Of a stretch of DNA of 64,000 nt, positions 17,821 through 27,878 are shown piece by piece. Under the pieces are notes generated by a model. It searched no databases. It saw only the letters and a list, made by a program, of their open reading frames with translations, and was not told the DNA's origin. How positions within the stretch are numbered: the stretch's first letter is position 1; every line of letters begins with the position of its first letter. The position numbers and the translations under genes are program-made. The stretch comes from Candidatus Rokuibacteriota bacterium (lineage in GTDB: Bacteria; Methylomirabilota; Methylomirabilia; Rokubacteriales; CSP1-6). The stretch is taken from assembly GCA_003220535.1 (NCBI GenBank), contig QHSU01000057.1, positions 107,397-171,396 of the forward strand. The letters are read 5' to 3'.

Positions 17821-19290
17821 ATGAGCGCCAACGGGCATCACACAGCCGCAGAGATCCGGTCTCGCCTTGACCATCCGGTCATCGACGGTGACGGCCACTG
17901 GGTCGAATTCGACCCCGTCTTCAGCGAGCGGTTGCGAAAGGTTGGCGGTGACAAGGCGGCCGAGGGGTTCCTGGCCGCGATGAAGACCACGACCGACGCC
18001 CTGAGCATGACGGTCGCCGAGCGGAGGCGCCGGCGCGTTGCCCAGCCGGGCTTCTGGACTCGTCAGGCGTCAAATACGCTCGATCGGGCAACCGCGATGA
18101 TGCCACGCCTGCTCTACGAGCGCCTTGACGAGATCGGATCGGATTTCGCGATCATTTATCCGACCGCCGGCCTGCGCGTGCCGCGAATCGGCGACGACGC
18201 CACCCGGCGCGCGGTCGTTCGCGCCCACAACATCGTCACCGCGGACTACTTCCGCGACCTGGGCGACCGGATGTCTCCGGCCGCGATCATTCCGATGCAC
18301 ACGCCGGAAGAGGCGATCGCGGAGCTCGAATTCGTCACGAAGCAGCTCGGGTCGAAGGTGGGAATGTTCGGCAGCGGCATGTCGCGGCGCGTAGCCGCGG
18401 TCGGGGGGACCGATCAAGATACGGCGCGCCTCGCGGTCTGGTACGACGTGCTTGCGCTCGATAGCGACTACGACTACGACCCGGTCTGGGCGAAGTGCCG
18501 GGAGGTCGGCATCGCCCCGACCTTCCACAGCGCGGGCAGCAATCAGGGTCTGCGGAATTCGCCATCGAACTTCGTCTACAACCATATCGGGCATTTCGCG
18601 GCCGCCGGCCACGCAGTCTCCAAGGCGATCTTCCTGGGTGGCGTGACCCGGCGCTTCCCTGAGCTGCGGTTCGCCTTCCTCGAAGGCGGCGTGGGCTGGG
18701 CCTGCCAGCTCTTCGGCGACCTGTGCGAACACTGGGAGCGCCGCAATCGCAAGGCGCTGGAGCGCATGGATCCGCGTACGCTCGACCGCGCCTTGCTGAT
18801 GAGCCTGGCCGAGAAGTATGGCGACCCGGACGTGGCGGCGGCGCTCAGGGCGCGGGATGGCTGGCCAGACCATGACGTGAGCCTGACGGGCGGCGTGGCC
18901 GATCTCGACGATTTCTCGGCCTGCCAGATCACCCGCAAGGAAGACTGGGTCGACCTGTTCGCCAAGCCGTTCTACTTCGGCTGCGAGGCCGACGACCGGG
19001 CCAATGCGTGGGCCTTCGGTCGGGGCAATCCGTTCGGCTCGAAGCTGAACGCGATCTACAGCTCGGACATCGGACACTTCGACGTCATCGACATGCGCCA
19101 TCCGCTGCGGGAGGCCCATGAGCTGGTCGATGAGGGCCTGATCAGCAAGGACAACTTCCGCGACTTCACCTTCGCCAACGCGGTTCACCTCTGGGGAACG
19201 CAGAATCCGAAGTTCTTCGAGGGGACGGCGGTGGCCAAGGCCGCTGCGGCGGAGCTGGCGCGCGCGCCGGTGCAGGTGGCGACGAAGTAA
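17821..19290 (+). CDS. Amidohydrolase family protein (PF04909, large form)
   Basis: 489 aa TIM-barrel metallohydrolase of the aminocarboxymuconate/resorcylate decarboxylase superfamily. The usual N-terminal metal motif reads DGDGHWVE, with a Gly in place of the first His, leaving one His as in many members of this large subgroup. Further ligands are suggested by TFHSAGSN and the closing SDIGHFD (Asp). ALLMSLAEKYG and the long middle helix are insertions relative to the 330-380-aa members. Likely a decarboxylase or hydrolase of an aromatic acid. GGAGGAGAGGAC precedes the ATG. Confidence 0.8.
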   Translation: MSANGHHTAAEIRSRLDHPVIDGDGHWVEFDPVFSERLRKVGGDKAAEGFLAAMKTTTDALSMTVAERRRRRVAQPGFWTRQASNTLDRATAMMPRLLYERLDEIGSDFAIIYPTAGLRVPRIGDDATRRAVVRAHNIVTADYFRDLGDRMSPAAIIPMHTPEEAIAELEFVTKQLGSKVGMFGSGMSRRVAAVGGTDQDTARLAVWYDVLALDSDYDYDPVWAKCREVGIAPTFHSAGSNQGLRNSPSNFVYNHIGHFAAAGHAVSKAIFLGGVTRRFPELRFAFLEGGVGWACQLFGDLCEHWERRNRKALERMDPRTLDRALLMSLAEKYGDPDVAAALRARDGWPDHDVSLTGGVADLDDFSACQITRKEDWVDLFAKPFYFGCEADDRANAWAFGRGNPFGSKLNAIYSSDIGHFDVIDMRHPLREAHELVDEGLISKDNFRDFTFANAVHLWGTQNPKFFEGTAVAKAAAAELARAPVQVATK

Positions 19291-19331
19291 GGGCCGGCCA
19301 GACCCGGGAGATCACGTCGTCGCTATAAGAG

Positions 19332-19489
19332 CTAGAGCAAGGCGATGGTGTCGGCGGTGAGTCGGCACATGCCGACCCTTGCCATCCTGAGGTCGTAGGT
19401 CGCGCCGAAGCGGGCGATCACCGCCTGGACGGGGCCACGACGATCGTCTGGATGGGGCCACGCCCCCAGCCGTCGGTGACGATGCCGGA
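19332..19489 (-). other. Possible degenerate coding fragment downstream of leuD
   Basis: Past the leuD stop, the minus strand can be read as GPVQAVIARFGATYDLRMARVGMCRLTADTIALL, and an overlapping frame reads VTDGWGRGPIQTIVVAP. The DNA for GPIQTIV and GPVQAVI is a near-duplicate of about 24 bp. It has the texture of a decayed gene end, but I cannot name a family. Confidence 0.2.
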
Positions 19490-20083
19490 TCACCACCCCG
19501 CGACGTACGGCAGCTTCCCTGCCGTCGCCTCGATCGTCGCGCCCGCCTCGAGCAGCACCGCGGTCGAATCCCATGTGCCCCCAACGAGCTGATTGCGCGG
19601 CCCGTCGGGCACGGTCGCCTTGATGACGCGGTCACCGAAGCGCACTTCTTGCTTCTCGACGTCGACAGTCACCGGCGCCTGCGGCGAGCGGCCGATGGCC
19701 GTCTGAAGCCACTCGAGATCCTCCTGCGACGCGCGCAGGCACGGGATGCCGAGCATCACGCAGTTGCCGAAGAAGATCTCGCCGAAGGATCCGCCGACGA
19801 TGGCCGCGATGCCCCAGCGCATGAGGGCCTGCGGGGCGTGCTCGCGCGAGGAGCCGCAGCCGAAGTTCTGGCCGACGACCAGCACCGAGGCGCCCTGGTA
19901 GACCTTCTGGTTGAAGGGGTGCTCGGGGTTCTGCTTCTTTGCGTCCTCGAAGGCGTGCTCGCCCATGGTTTCGAAGGTCACTTCCTTGAGAAAGCGCGCG
20001 GGGATGATGCGGTCGGTGTCGATGTCGTTGCCGGGCAGGGGGATGCCCCGGCCCGCGATCTGGCGCCGCTTGAAATCAGTCAT
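19490..20083 (-). CDS. leuD: 3-isopropylmalate dehydratase small subunit
   Basis: 197 aa. Aconitase-superfamily swivel domain: [15 protein letters not shown] near the N-terminus, then [20 protein letters not shown], and [16 protein letters not shown]. Works with LeuC to isomerise 2-isopropylmalate to 3-isopropylmalate in leucine synthesis. Its ATG overlaps the leuC stop (ATGA), showing translational coupling; a frame extended to 20284 only runs into leuC. leuA and leuB are not in the window. Confidence 0.95.
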   Translation of the reverse strand: MTDFKRRQIAGRGIPLPGNDIDTDRIIPARFLKEVTFETMGEHAFEDAKKQNPEHPFNQKVYQGASVLVVGQNFGCGSSREHAPQALMRWGIAAIVGGSFGEIFFGNCVMLGIPCLRASQEDLEWLQTAIGRSPQAPVTVDVEKQEVRFGDRVIKATVPDGPRNQLVGGTWDSTAVLLEAGATIEATAGKLPYVAGW

Positions 20084-21483
20084 CGAAGGACCTCCCTCAC
20101 GTCGGCGACCGCGCCGGTGATGGCGGCGGCCGCGACCATGGCCGGGCTCATGAGCAGGGTGCGTCCCGTCGGGCTGCCCTGGCGGCCGATGAAGTTGCGG
20201 TTGCTGGACGAGGCACTCATCTCGCGGCCCACGAGCTGGTCGGGGTTCATGCCGAGGCACATCGAGCAGCCCGCCTTGCGCCACTGAAAACCCGCGGCCT
20301 GGAAGATCTCGTGCAGGCCCTCGGCCTCGGCGGCCTTGGCCACCTGCTGGGAGCCCGGCACGATGAGGGCACGCACGCTCTTGGCCACCTTACCCTTCTT
20401 CGCGACCGCCGCGGCGGCACGAAGATCAGACAGGCGCCCGTTGGTGCACGAGCCCACGAAGGCCACGTCGATCTTCGCGCCCTTGATCGGCTGACCGGCT
20501 TCGAAGCCCATGTGAGCGAGCGCCTCACGGAAGGTGGACCGATCGGCCTCGGGTGCGGAGTCGGGCGCTGGGATCCGCTGGCTGACGCCCACCGACATGC
20601 CCGGATTGATGCCCCATGTCACCACCGGCTCGATGGCCGCGCCGTCGAGCCGCGCGACGTCGTCGATCGCAGCGCCGGGCTCGGTCGCCATCGATTTCCA
20701 CCAGGCGACCGCCGTGTCGAAGGCGGCGCCCGCGGGCGCGTACTGCCGGCCGCGCAGATACTCGATCGTCGTCGCGTCGGGATTGACGTAACCGCAGCGC
20801 GCGCCGCCCTCGATGGACATGTTGCAAACAGTCAGGCGCTCCTCCATCGTCATGCGCTCGATGACGGGCCCGGCGTACTCGTAGGCGTAGCCCACGCCGC
20901 CCTTCACGCCGAGCTGGTTGATGATCGTCAGGATCACGTCCTTGGCGTAGACGCCGTTGGCGAGCGCGCCCTCAACCCACACCTGCCGCAGCTTGGGCTT
21001 GGCCATCGCGAGGCACTGCGTCGCCAGGACGTCACGCACCTGTGTCGTGCCGATGCCGAAGGCGATGGCGCCGACGGCGCCGTGGGTCGAGGTATGACTG
21101 TCGCCGCAGGCGATGGTCATCCCCGGCTGGCTCAGGCCGAGCTCGGGCCCGATCACGTGGACGATGCCCTGCTTGCCGGTCGACATGTCGAAGAGCGGTA
21201 GGTTGAACTCCTTCATGTTCCGGATCATGTGGACCGCCATCTCCTCCGCCAGCGGGTCGGCGTAGGGGCGAGTCTGGTCGGTCGTCGGGATGATGTGGTC
21301 GAGCGTGCCGAACGTGCGCTCGGGCATGCGCACCTTGAGCTTCGAGTCCTTCAGCATCTGGAAGGCCTGCGGCGTCGTCACCTCGTGGATCAGATGCAGG
21401 CCGATCAGGAGCTGGGTCTGGCCGGACGGCAGCGTCCGGACCGTGTGCGCCTCCCATACCTTGTCGAGCAGCGTGCGTGCCAT
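20080..21483 (-). CDS. leuC: 3-isopropylmalate dehydratase large subunit
   Basis: 467 aa, normal length. Motifs include [32 protein letters not shown] and the [4Fe-4S] ligands, one Cys in VGSCTNGR and two in CSMCLGMN. Start at 21483 follows AAGGAGGAGTCGC; an extended frame to 21744 crosses the divergent LysR gene. First gene of leuCD. A LysR-type regulator is divergent 123 bp away with an inverted repeat between them. Confidence 0.95.
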   Translation of the reverse strand: MARTLLDKVWEAHTVRTLPSGQTQLLIGLHLIHEVTTPQAFQMLKDSKLKVRMPERTFGTLDHIIPTTDQTRPYADPLAEEMAVHMIRNMKEFNLPLFDMSTGKQGIVHVIGPELGLSQPGMTIACGDSHTSTHGAVGAIAFGIGTTQVRDVLATQCLAMAKPKLRQVWVEGALANGVYAKDVILTIINQLGVKGGVGYAYEYAGPVIERMTMEERLTVCNMSIEGGARCGYVNPDATTIEYLRGRQYAPAGAAFDTAVAWWKSMATEPGAAIDDVARLDGAAIEPVVTWGINPGMSVGVSQRIPAPDSAPEADRSTFREALAHMGFEAGQPIKGAKIDVAFVGSCTNGRLSDLRAAAAVAKKGKVAKSVRALIVPGSQQVAKAAEAEGLHEIFQAAGFQWRKAGCSMCLGMNPDQLVGREMSASSSNRNFIGRQGSPTGRTLLMSPAMVAAAAITGAVADVREVLR

Positions 21484-21567
21484 GCGACTCCTCCTTGAAA
21501 TACGGGCTCGTCCGGCTTCGGGCGCCGCCACCGCGCGCGTATCGTGCCCCACCGCGACTGTGTAGTC

Positions 21568-21588
21568 CAGTGAAACGTTCCTGCACTG
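21568..21588. promoter_or_regulatory. Inverted repeat in the leuC-lysR intergenic region (candidate operator)
   Basis: CAGTG-N11-CACTG is a perfect 5-bp dyad (21568-21572 and 21584-21588) within the 123-bp divergent spacer, 20 bp before the regulator start. LysR proteins typically bind an interrupted dyad between themselves and a divergent target. The half-sites are short, so the assignment is tentative. Confidence 0.4.
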
Positions 21589-21606
21589 AATGGTAAGATC
21601 TGCTTC

Positions 21607-22557
21607 ATGATCAACGCCGCCCTCTTTCCCGCCCTCGAGACCCTGCTCGCGGTGGCGCGCACGGGCTCGGTTGGGGCGGCGGCGCGCCAGCGTCACATCA
21701 CCTCGTCGGCCGTGAGCCAGCAGATCCGCCGCGTCGAGACACACTTCGGCATCAAGCTCTTCGAGCGCGCCGGGCGCGGCGTTCGCCTCACGGCCACCGG
21801 CGAGGCGGCGCTACCCGTCGTGCGCGAGCTGTGGAGCGGGGCAGAGTCCGCCTTCGGTCAGCTCGCCGAGCTGGCCGGCCGTCCCGCCGTCACGCTCCGC
21901 GTGGCGGCCAGCGACTACCTCGGCAAGGGACTGCTGGCGCCGGTGCTCCGCGACTTGCTCGACGAAGAGCCGCCCGTGCGTTTCGAGATCATCACCACTC
22001 ACTCAGGGGCGGGCGTGCGTCTGGTCGCCGGCGGTGACGTCGACCTCGCTGTGGTCACGGGGCAGGAAACTCCACGCGGCCTCGAGGACCGGCACCTCTT
22101 CGACCAGCCCTTCGTGTGGGTCGGTCCGCGACGCGCGCGTCGCGACCGGGCGTCGCTGACCGCGCGGCTGCGCCACGAGCCCGTCCTGCGCCTGGCCGCC
22201 GAGAGCCGTGGCCGCGCGCTGCTCGACCAGTACCTCGCCGAGGCGCGCATCCGCCCGGTGTCGACCATCGACGTGCCGAGCGTGTCGCTGCTGCTCTCGT
22301 ACGTCTCGGGCGGGCTCGGCATCGGCCTGGTCCCCGCCCTCGCGCTCGCCGAAGCGCCTCTCGACCGAGTCGTCAGCGCGCCCGCGCAGGTGCCGGTGCT
22401 ACCGGTCACTCTGGTCTGGCGCCCCGCCGCCCGCCGCCAGCCCGCGCTCGCCAGGCTCGCGGCCCTCCTCGCCACTGCCGGCGCGCGCGCGGGCGCGAGG
22501 CTCGGCCGCGCGCGGCGCTCCGCGCGCCGGGCGGCGCCCGTCGTCACTTCGCCTTGA
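21607..22557 (+). CDS. LysR-type transcriptional regulator
   Basis: 316 aa. N-terminal winged helix (about 1-60): [57 protein letters not shown]. The C-terminal periplasmic-binding-like sensor domain is present ([34 protein letters not shown]). The last 35 residues are Arg/Ala-rich and extend past the usual length. Divergent from leuCD, so that operon is the likely target, although the effector is unknown. It ends in a 14-bp tail-to-tail overlap with the peptide-binding protein gene. Confidence 0.9.
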   Translation: MINAALFPALETLLAVARTGSVGAAARQRHITSSAVSQQIRRVETHFGIKLFERAGRGVRLTATGEAALPVVRELWSGAESAFGQLAELAGRPAVTLRVAASDYLGKGLLAPVLRDLLDEEPPVRFEIITTHSGAGVRLVAGGDVDLAVVTGQETPRGLEDRHLFDQPFVWVGPRRARRDRASLTARLRHEPVLRLAAESRGRALLDQYLAEARIRPVSTIDVPSVSLLLSYVSGGLGIGLVPALALAEAPLDRVVSAPAQVPVLPVTLVWRPAARRQPALARLAALLATAGARAGARLGRARRSARRAAPVVTSP

Positions 22558-24070
22558 GCTTCACGTCCTCGTAAGGCGCCGAATAGGCGTGGCCAGGAAT
22601 CAGACCGAGGCCGGATTCCTGCACGCGCGACCCTTGACCGTTGATGAACGCCAGCTCCCAGACCGGGATGTGCATCACCTTCTCGTGCATGAGCTGCTGG
22701 ATCTTGAAGAGAAGCGCCTCGCGCTTCTTGCGGTCCAGCTCGGCCGCCTGATCCTTGAAGAGCGAGTCGATGTCCGAGTAGCTGCCGTAGACGTATTGGC
22801 CTCCGGCGACGACGAAGGTCTCCAGGCGCGTGGCCGCGTTGCCGAAGGCGCCGCTGGCGGTGTAGGCGAGGTTCTTGTACTTCTTTTCCCCGTAGCTACT
22901 CCAGTGCGCCACGCGCTCGATCGGCTTCAGCCTGGTGCGGATCCCCACCTGCTGCAGGTAGTTCGCGATCGCCTCCTGAACGTTGGCGTAGGCGACGTCC
23001 AGGTAGTAGTCGCCCGCGTCGAAGCCGCTCGGGAAGCCCGCCTCGGCGAGGAGCTTCTTGGCCTGCGCCGGATCGAACGCGTAGGCCGAAGGCTGCCAGT
23101 AGAAGTCGAAGGTGCTCGGGATGATGCTGTACGTCAGCTTCGAGTGGCCGAGCGTGATCGCCTGGTTGATGGCGTTGCGATCGATCGCGAGATTGGCGGC
23201 CAGGCGCACCCGCCGGTCGTGCCAGGGAGACTTCGGATCCCACTGGTCCAACATGCTCACCCACTGCGGAGCCTGGATCACCGTCGCCTTCAGCGTGAGC
23301 CCTTGTGTCCGCTGCATCTCTTCCGCCAGCTCGCCCCGGATCGAGTACACGATGTCGACCTCGCCGCGCTTCAACGCGGCGAGCCGGGTCGTCTCGTCGG
23401 AGATGACCTTGAAGACGAGCCGCTTCACGCTCGGCGTCTTGCGCCAGTACCCGTCGAACGCCTCCATGACCAGCTCGATGCCGGGCGTGAACGAGACGAA
23501 CTTGTACGGCCCGGCCCCGATAGGCGCCTTCTTGTAGCCCTCGTCGCCGACCTGCTCGACGTACTTCTTCGGCACGATCCAGCCGGCGCCGCTGGCCGCC
23601 GTGTAGAACGTCATGAAATCAGGCCAGGGGTTCTTCAGCCGGAACCGTATCTGGAGTGGGCCGGGTGTCTCGATCGCCGCGACGCGCTCCTTGAGGGTCT
23701 TGGTGGCCGCACCCCTGTACCGCTCGAACGAGAACTTCACGTCATCGGACGTCAACGGGTCGCCGTTGTGAAACTTCACGCCTTTGCGCAGCGTGAAGTC
23801 GTACACGCGGCCGTCGGGCGAGACCTGCCACGACTCCGCCAGGCTGGGCGCGGTGGGGTTCCCGGGCATCGCCTTCGCCAGCGCGTCGTGGATCGCGTAC
23901 ATCACCATGAACGGCGTGATGAGCCCCTGGGTCTCGGCGGGATCGAACCACGTCGGCGCGAGTGAGATGTGCACGCCCCACGTCACCTGGCCCTCGGGGG
24001 CGGCCGCGGCTGGTGTGGCGACGGCAAGCAGAACGAACAGGGCACAGGCCGTACGTCGCAGATGACGCAT
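22544..24070 (-). CDS. ABC transporter substrate-binding protein, family 5 (peptide/nickel type)
   Basis: 508 aa, exported: signal peptide 1-23 (ACALFVLLAVATPAAAA). SBP_bac_5 features include PSLAESWQVSPDGRVYDFTLR, KGVKFHNGDPLTSDDVKFSFER, VPKKYVEQVGD, PIGAGPYKFV and VRLAANLAIDRNAINQA. The family binds oligopeptides, opines, nickel or diverse small molecules. No permease or ATPase gene adjoins it, so it must use a transporter encoded elsewhere or act alone. A close paralogue is at 52331-53872. AAGAGGAGGAACG precedes the ATG. Confidence 0.9.
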   Translation of the reverse strand: MRHLRRTACALFVLLAVATPAAAAPEGQVTWGVHISLAPTWFDPAETQGLITPFMVMYAIHDALAKAMPGNPTAPSLAESWQVSPDGRVYDFTLRKGVKFHNGDPLTSDDVKFSFERYRGAATKTLKERVAAIETPGPLQIRFRLKNPWPDFMTFYTAASGAGWIVPKKYVEQVGDEGYKKAPIGAGPYKFVSFTPGIELVMEAFDGYWRKTPSVKRLVFKVISDETTRLAALKRGEVDIVYSIRGELAEEMQRTQGLTLKATVIQAPQWVSMLDQWDPKSPWHDRRVRLAANLAIDRNAINQAITLGHSKLTYSIIPSTFDFYWQPSAYAFDPAQAKKLLAEAGFPSGFDAGDYYLDVAYANVQEAIANYLQQVGIRTRLKPIERVAHWSSYGEKKYKNLAYTASGAFGNAATRLETFVVAGGQYVYGSYSDIDSLFKDQAAELDRKKREALLFKIQQLMHEKVMHIPVWELAFINGQGSRVQESGLGLIPGHAYSAPYEDVKLKAK

Positions 24071-24219
24071 CGTTCCTCCTCTTGGGGTAGAGCTTCAGAT
24101 CCGCGCGGCGCGGTAGGACGATCCTGAGCCAGCGCCGTGGCCGCGTCAAGCTCCCCCGGCGGGCACGACGCGTGGTAGGATCACCTCGCTTTTACCCGGA
24201 TCGATCCAGGAGATCGAGC

Positions 24220-25422
24220 ATGCAATTCGGCCTGCTCTACGAAGCGCAGCGACCGTTCAAGGGCACCAGCGTCGATTGGAACACGCTCTACAAAGAGACG
24301 CTGGAACAGTGCGTGGTGGCCGAGAAGGTCGGCTTCGACAACCTCTGGTTCGTGGAGCATCACTTCCTCACGGGGTTCTCGGGCTCGCCGTGTCCGGAAG
24401 TTTTGCTCGGGGCGTTGAGCCAGCTGACCAAGCGGATCCGGATCGGCTTCGGCGTGTGCATCTTGCCATCTCACCATCCCGTCCGGGTCGCCGAACGGGC
24501 CGCCATGATCGACCAGCTGACCGACGGCCGTCTCGAGCTCGGAACCGGGCGCTCCAACGCCTACGAACAGCTCGGTCAAGGGATCGACCCCAGGAACACG
24601 CGGGCGATGTGGGAAGAATCGATCACCATGCTCCCGCGCATCTGGCAGTCGGACGAGTTTTCCTGGGAAGGGAACTTCTGGAAGGTGCCGGCGCGCCGGG
24701 TGCTGCCGAAGCCGTACCAGAAGCCGCATCCGCGTCTGTACCTGGCGTGCACGCAAACCGAGAGCTTCGACGTGGCGGCGGAAAAGGGCATCGGCGTGCT
24801 GTCGTCCGCCACGTATGCCACGACCCTCCTGGCCGAGCACGTCGCGCGCTATCGGGCGCGGGTCAAGCAGGCGACGCCGGTGGGCGCCGTCGTCAACGAC
24901 TTCTGGGGCAACAACGTGCACTCCTTCTGCGGAGAGAACAACCAGGAGGCGCGGGCGCTGGCGGCCCTGTCGCTCAAGACATTCTTCGGCCCCGACAAGC
25001 CGTACATCCGCGATCGCGTCAACGCGTACGAGCAGCTGCTGGAGTCGTGGGGCGGGGTGCCCGACCACTTGAAGGCCGATTTCGGGCGGTGGCTGCGGCA
25101 GTCCGACGAAGCGCACAAGGAGCAGGCCGCGCAGGTCGGCATCTCGCTCGACAGCGGGCCGGGCGCGGCGCGAGCGGCCTTCGGCCAGATGGACCCCGAC
25201 ACGCTGTGTGACCGGGGCATCATCATCGCCGGCGACCCGGACAGCTGCATCAAAGGCGTGCGCCTGTACGAAGAGGCCGGTGTGGATCAGGTCATGCTGA
25301 TCACGCAGACGGAGACCATCCCGCACGAGCGCGCGCTGCAATCGATCGAGATGTTCGGCAAGCACGTGATTCCGGCGTGCCGCGCGCGCGCCAGCGCCCG
25401 GCCCATCGCCGCAGGAGTATAA
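24220..25422 (+). CDS. LLM class flavin-dependent oxidoreductase (luciferase-like)
   Basis: 400 aa TIM-barrel monooxygenase or dehydrogenase using FMN or F420. N-terminus MQFGLLYEAQRPF, then VAEKVGFDNLWFVEHHFL, IGFGVCILPSHHPVRVAERAA and DGRLELGTGRSNAYEQLG are class landmarks. Start at 24220 follows CCAGGAGATCGAGC. First gene of a tight cluster with a SnoaL-like protein (11 bp gap) and an amidohydrolase (16 bp gap), suggesting an oxygenase-to-hydrolase/decarboxylase path for one small molecule. The substrate is unknown. Confidence 0.9.
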   Translation: MQFGLLYEAQRPFKGTSVDWNTLYKETLEQCVVAEKVGFDNLWFVEHHFLTGFSGSPCPEVLLGALSQLTKRIRIGFGVCILPSHHPVRVAERAAMIDQLTDGRLELGTGRSNAYEQLGQGIDPRNTRAMWEESITMLPRIWQSDEFSWEGNFWKVPARRVLPKPYQKPHPRLYLACTQTESFDVAAEKGIGVLSSATYATTLLAEHVARYRARVKQATPVGAVVNDFWGNNVHSFCGENNQEARALAALSLKTFFGPDKPYIRDRVNAYEQLLESWGGVPDHLKADFGRWLRQSDEAHKEQAAQVGISLDSGPGAARAAFGQMDPDTLCDRGIIIAGDPDSCIKGVRLYEEAGVDQVMLITQTETIPHERALQSIEMFGKHVIPACRARASARPIAAGV

Positions 25423-25433
25423 AGGAGGGTGTC

Positions 25434-25832
25434 ATGACGCCAACGGGGACCCAGACGATGACCGGGGTCGAGGCCGACGTGCTGCGCGCCGACGATCGCC
25501 GCTTCGAGGCGATGCGCAAGGGCGACTGGGCCGCGCTCGACGCCGCGCTGGCCGACGACCTGACGTACGTGCACTCCACCGCGCGGCTCGAGTCGAAGGC
25601 CGAGCACGTCGCGAACTTGCGCGCCGGCAAGCCTCACTACCGCGGCATCGCCCCAAAGGATCGGAGCGTGCGTGTTCACGGCGGTGTCGGCATCGTCAAC
25701 GGCGTGTCGGAGATGCACGTCGAACGCGACGGCAAGGAGCAGCACTTCACCGTCCGCTACCTGGCGGTCTACGCAAAGGCCGGCGACCAGTGGCGCATGA
25801 TCGCCTGGCAGTCTACTCGCCAGGGCGATTAG
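25434..25832 (+). CDS. SnoaL/DUF4440-like NTF2-fold protein
   Basis: 132 aa. EADVLRADDRRFEAMRKGDW, then LADDLTYVHSTARLESKAEH, and the closing YAKAGDQWRMIAWQSTR match the DUF4440 family of small ligand-binding or isomerase-like proteins. AAAGGAGGGTGTC precedes the ATG. It is in the middle of the LLM oxidoreductase operon and has no signal peptide, unlike the secreted DUF4440 protein at 314-775. The reaction is unknown. Confidence 0.85.
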   Translation: MTPTGTQTMTGVEADVLRADDRRFEAMRKGDWAALDAALADDLTYVHSTARLESKAEHVANLRAGKPHYRGIAPKDRSVRVHGGVGIVNGVSEMHVERDGKEQHFTVRYLAVYAKAGDQWRMIAWQSTRQGD

Positions 25833-25848
25833 AAAGGGAGGACACGTC

Positions 25849-26991
25849 ATGGCCTACAACCGGATCTCGGCGGACTGCCACCTCGACCTGATCTGGCTGC
25901 CCCCCGACCTGTTCGTGTCGGAGGCGCCCAGGGAGATGAAGGACCGCATGCCCTACGTCGCCGACGGGCCGGACGGGCGGCGGTGGGTCGCGAACAACGG
26001 GGCGACCTTCGGCCTGGCGGGCGGTGTCGGCGCGTCGGGCACGCAGCACGTCCCGGGCAAGCAGCTCCGGGTCGACAAGATGGCGGCCACCGGCCTCTAC
26101 GAGGACGGCAAGAAGGGGATTCGGCGACCGGGCGACCCGCACCTGCGCGTCAAGGAGATGGACCGCGACGGCGTCGACGCCGAGGTGATCTACGGCATCC
26201 TCGCGGCGGCGGCCAAGCTGAACGACCGTGAGGCGTCCAACGAGATGCTGCGCATCTACAACACCTGGCTGAACGAGTTCTGCAGCCACTATCCCGACCG
26301 TCACATCGGCCTCGCGTGCCTGCCCTACGGCGACATCGAGGCCGCGGTCGCCGAAGTGCATCGGGTCGCCAAGCTGGGCTTCAAGGGCATCGAGCTCTCG
26401 TGCTCGTGGGATATGGAGCCGATGTGGCATCCGATGTGGGAGCCGCTCTGGCAGGCGATCAACGACGTGGGGATCCCGCTGCACTTCCACACCTTCCCGT
26501 CGGTGTCGCCGAAGCTGCGCGAGCAGTACACCGGGCTCACGCAGCGGGCGCTGATGTACAGCAGCCTGTGCCTGTTCCAGATGACCCTCGGGAACATCTT
26601 GACCGCGTTGATGGGGAAGGCGGTGTTCGAGCGCTTTCCGAATGTCCGCATCGCGTTCGGCGAGAGCGGCATCGGCTGGATTCCCTACGTGCTCGACCGC
26701 ATGGATTTCGAGTACGAGGACCAGTACAAGGACCTGCCGCTCAAGATGAAGCCGAGCGAGTACTGGCGCCGGCAGTGCAAGGCGACGTTCCAGTACGACC
26801 GCGTGGGGACCAAGCTGATCGACGAGATGGGCGTCGAGACGCTGATGTGGGGCTCCGACTACCCGCACCCCGACGGCGTGTGGCCGGAGTCGGAGAAATA
26901 CATCAAGGATCAGTTTTCGCATCTGCCCGCCGACGTCACCCGGAAGATGACCTGCGAGAACGCCGGCAGGTTCTACGGCCTGATTCGCTGA
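25849..26991 (+). CDS. Amidohydrolase family protein (PF04909)
   Basis: 380 aa. ISADCHLDLIWLPPDLF at the N-terminus retains a DCH in place of DxH. Later ligands lie in HFHTFPSVS and the closing WGSDYPHPDGVWPES, where the Asp is the usual catalytic residue. It is the last gene of the LLM operon, 16 bp after the SnoaL-like gene, with GAAAGGGAGG upstream. Members decarboxylate or hydrolyse aromatic or heterocyclic acids. Confidence 0.9.
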   Translation: MAYNRISADCHLDLIWLPPDLFVSEAPREMKDRMPYVADGPDGRRWVANNGATFGLAGGVGASGTQHVPGKQLRVDKMAATGLYEDGKKGIRRPGDPHLRVKEMDRDGVDAEVIYGILAAAAKLNDREASNEMLRIYNTWLNEFCSHYPDRHIGLACLPYGDIEAAVAEVHRVAKLGFKGIELSCSWDMEPMWHPMWEPLWQAINDVGIPLHFHTFPSVSPKLREQYTGLTQRALMYSSLCLFQMTLGNILTALMGKAVFERFPNVRIAFGESGIGWIPYVLDRMDFEYEDQYKDLPLKMKPSEYWRRQCKATFQYDRVGTKLIDEMGVETLMWGSDYPHPDGVWPESEKYIKDQFSHLPADVTRKMTCENAGRFYGLIR

Positions 26992-27006
26992 CGAGAGCCT
27001 GATTCG

Positions 27007-27861
27007 CTAGGGCTCGTGCACGGTCGCCAGTGCCGAGGGGAGGGCCGCCAGGACCTCCCTCAGGCACTGGCGAACCCGGGCGATGTTCTCTTCCGCCTTC
27101 TCGGGAATGCCGCCGCGCGACACGTGGGCGATGAACTCCTCGCGGGAGGTCATCATCAGCAGCGACGCGTTGATCTCCAGCTGAAGCGCGTGGACGCGCC
27201 GCGTCCGGGGGTGGCCGAACGTCGCCACGATGTTGCCGCCGGCGTAGCCGCTGACGTTCTCGTGCACCTCGAAGCCGTGGCGCGTGAATATCGCGGCCAC
27301 GGTCGCCACGAGCTCTCGGGCGCACGTCGTCTCGTGGCGCGTGCCGATGATCACCTGATGGTCTTTCATTCGGCGCGGGCTGCCGGTGTGGCCATCGAGG
27401 AGCATCGCGTACCCGTAGGCGTCGTGGAGCTGGGTGAGCAGCCCCTCCAGGGCCGAGTAGTAGGGATCGTAGAGCGTCTGTAACCGCGCTTCGAGGTCGG
27501 CGAGCGCGAGCGGGCGGGAAAAGATGCGCACATCGCGCATGGTGTGAGTGCGCACCACCCCGCGGCGAGAGTGCACCTCGCCGTCCTGGTGCTCGTAGTC
27601 GTCGCGGCGGCGATTGACGTCGACGAACATGCGCGAAAACGGCGTGGCCAGAACGGTGGCGCCGTGCTCGTGCAGGTCGCCGTAGAGATCGCCCACGAAG
27701 GTGTCGGCGAATCCGTAGGCGAAGGTCTCGAACCAGGGCTCGCAGTAGTCGTCGGGGGTGATGTCGGGCAACGGCTGCGTGCCGTAGTGGGGCACGCTCA
27801 CCAGGACCGGCGTGCGCCTGTCCGGCACGGGCTGTCTGACGATCGGAAACGCGCCCTCCAT
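27007..27861 (-). CDS. N-formylglutamate amidohydrolase-like protein
   Basis: 284 aa, PF05013 family zinc amidohydrolase. PVLVSVPHYG near the N-terminus, FVDVNRRRDDY, LLDGHTGSPRRMKDHQVIIG and ALQLEINASLLM carry the expected His/Glu metal and catalytic positions. HutG-type members release glutamate from N-formylglutamate, but many relatives act on other N-acyl amino acids. The start at 27861 lies 17 bp after the SDR stop, so the two are probably one operon; the ribosome site is weak. An alternative upstream start would overlap the SDR. Confidence 0.8.
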   Translation of the reverse strand: MEGAFPIVRQPVPDRRTPVLVSVPHYGTQPLPDITPDDYCEPWFETFAYGFADTFVGDLYGDLHEHGATVLATPFSRMFVDVNRRRDDYEHQDGEVHSRRGVVRTHTMRDVRIFSRPLALADLEARLQTLYDPYYSALEGLLTQLHDAYGYAMLLDGHTGSPRRMKDHQVIIGTRHETTCARELVATVAAIFTRHGFEVHENVSGYAGGNIVATFGHPRTRRVHALQLEINASLLMMTSREEFIAHVSRGGIPEKAEENIARVRQCLREVLAALPSALATVHEP

Positions 27862-27878
27862 CAGATGCCTTTTCAAAA

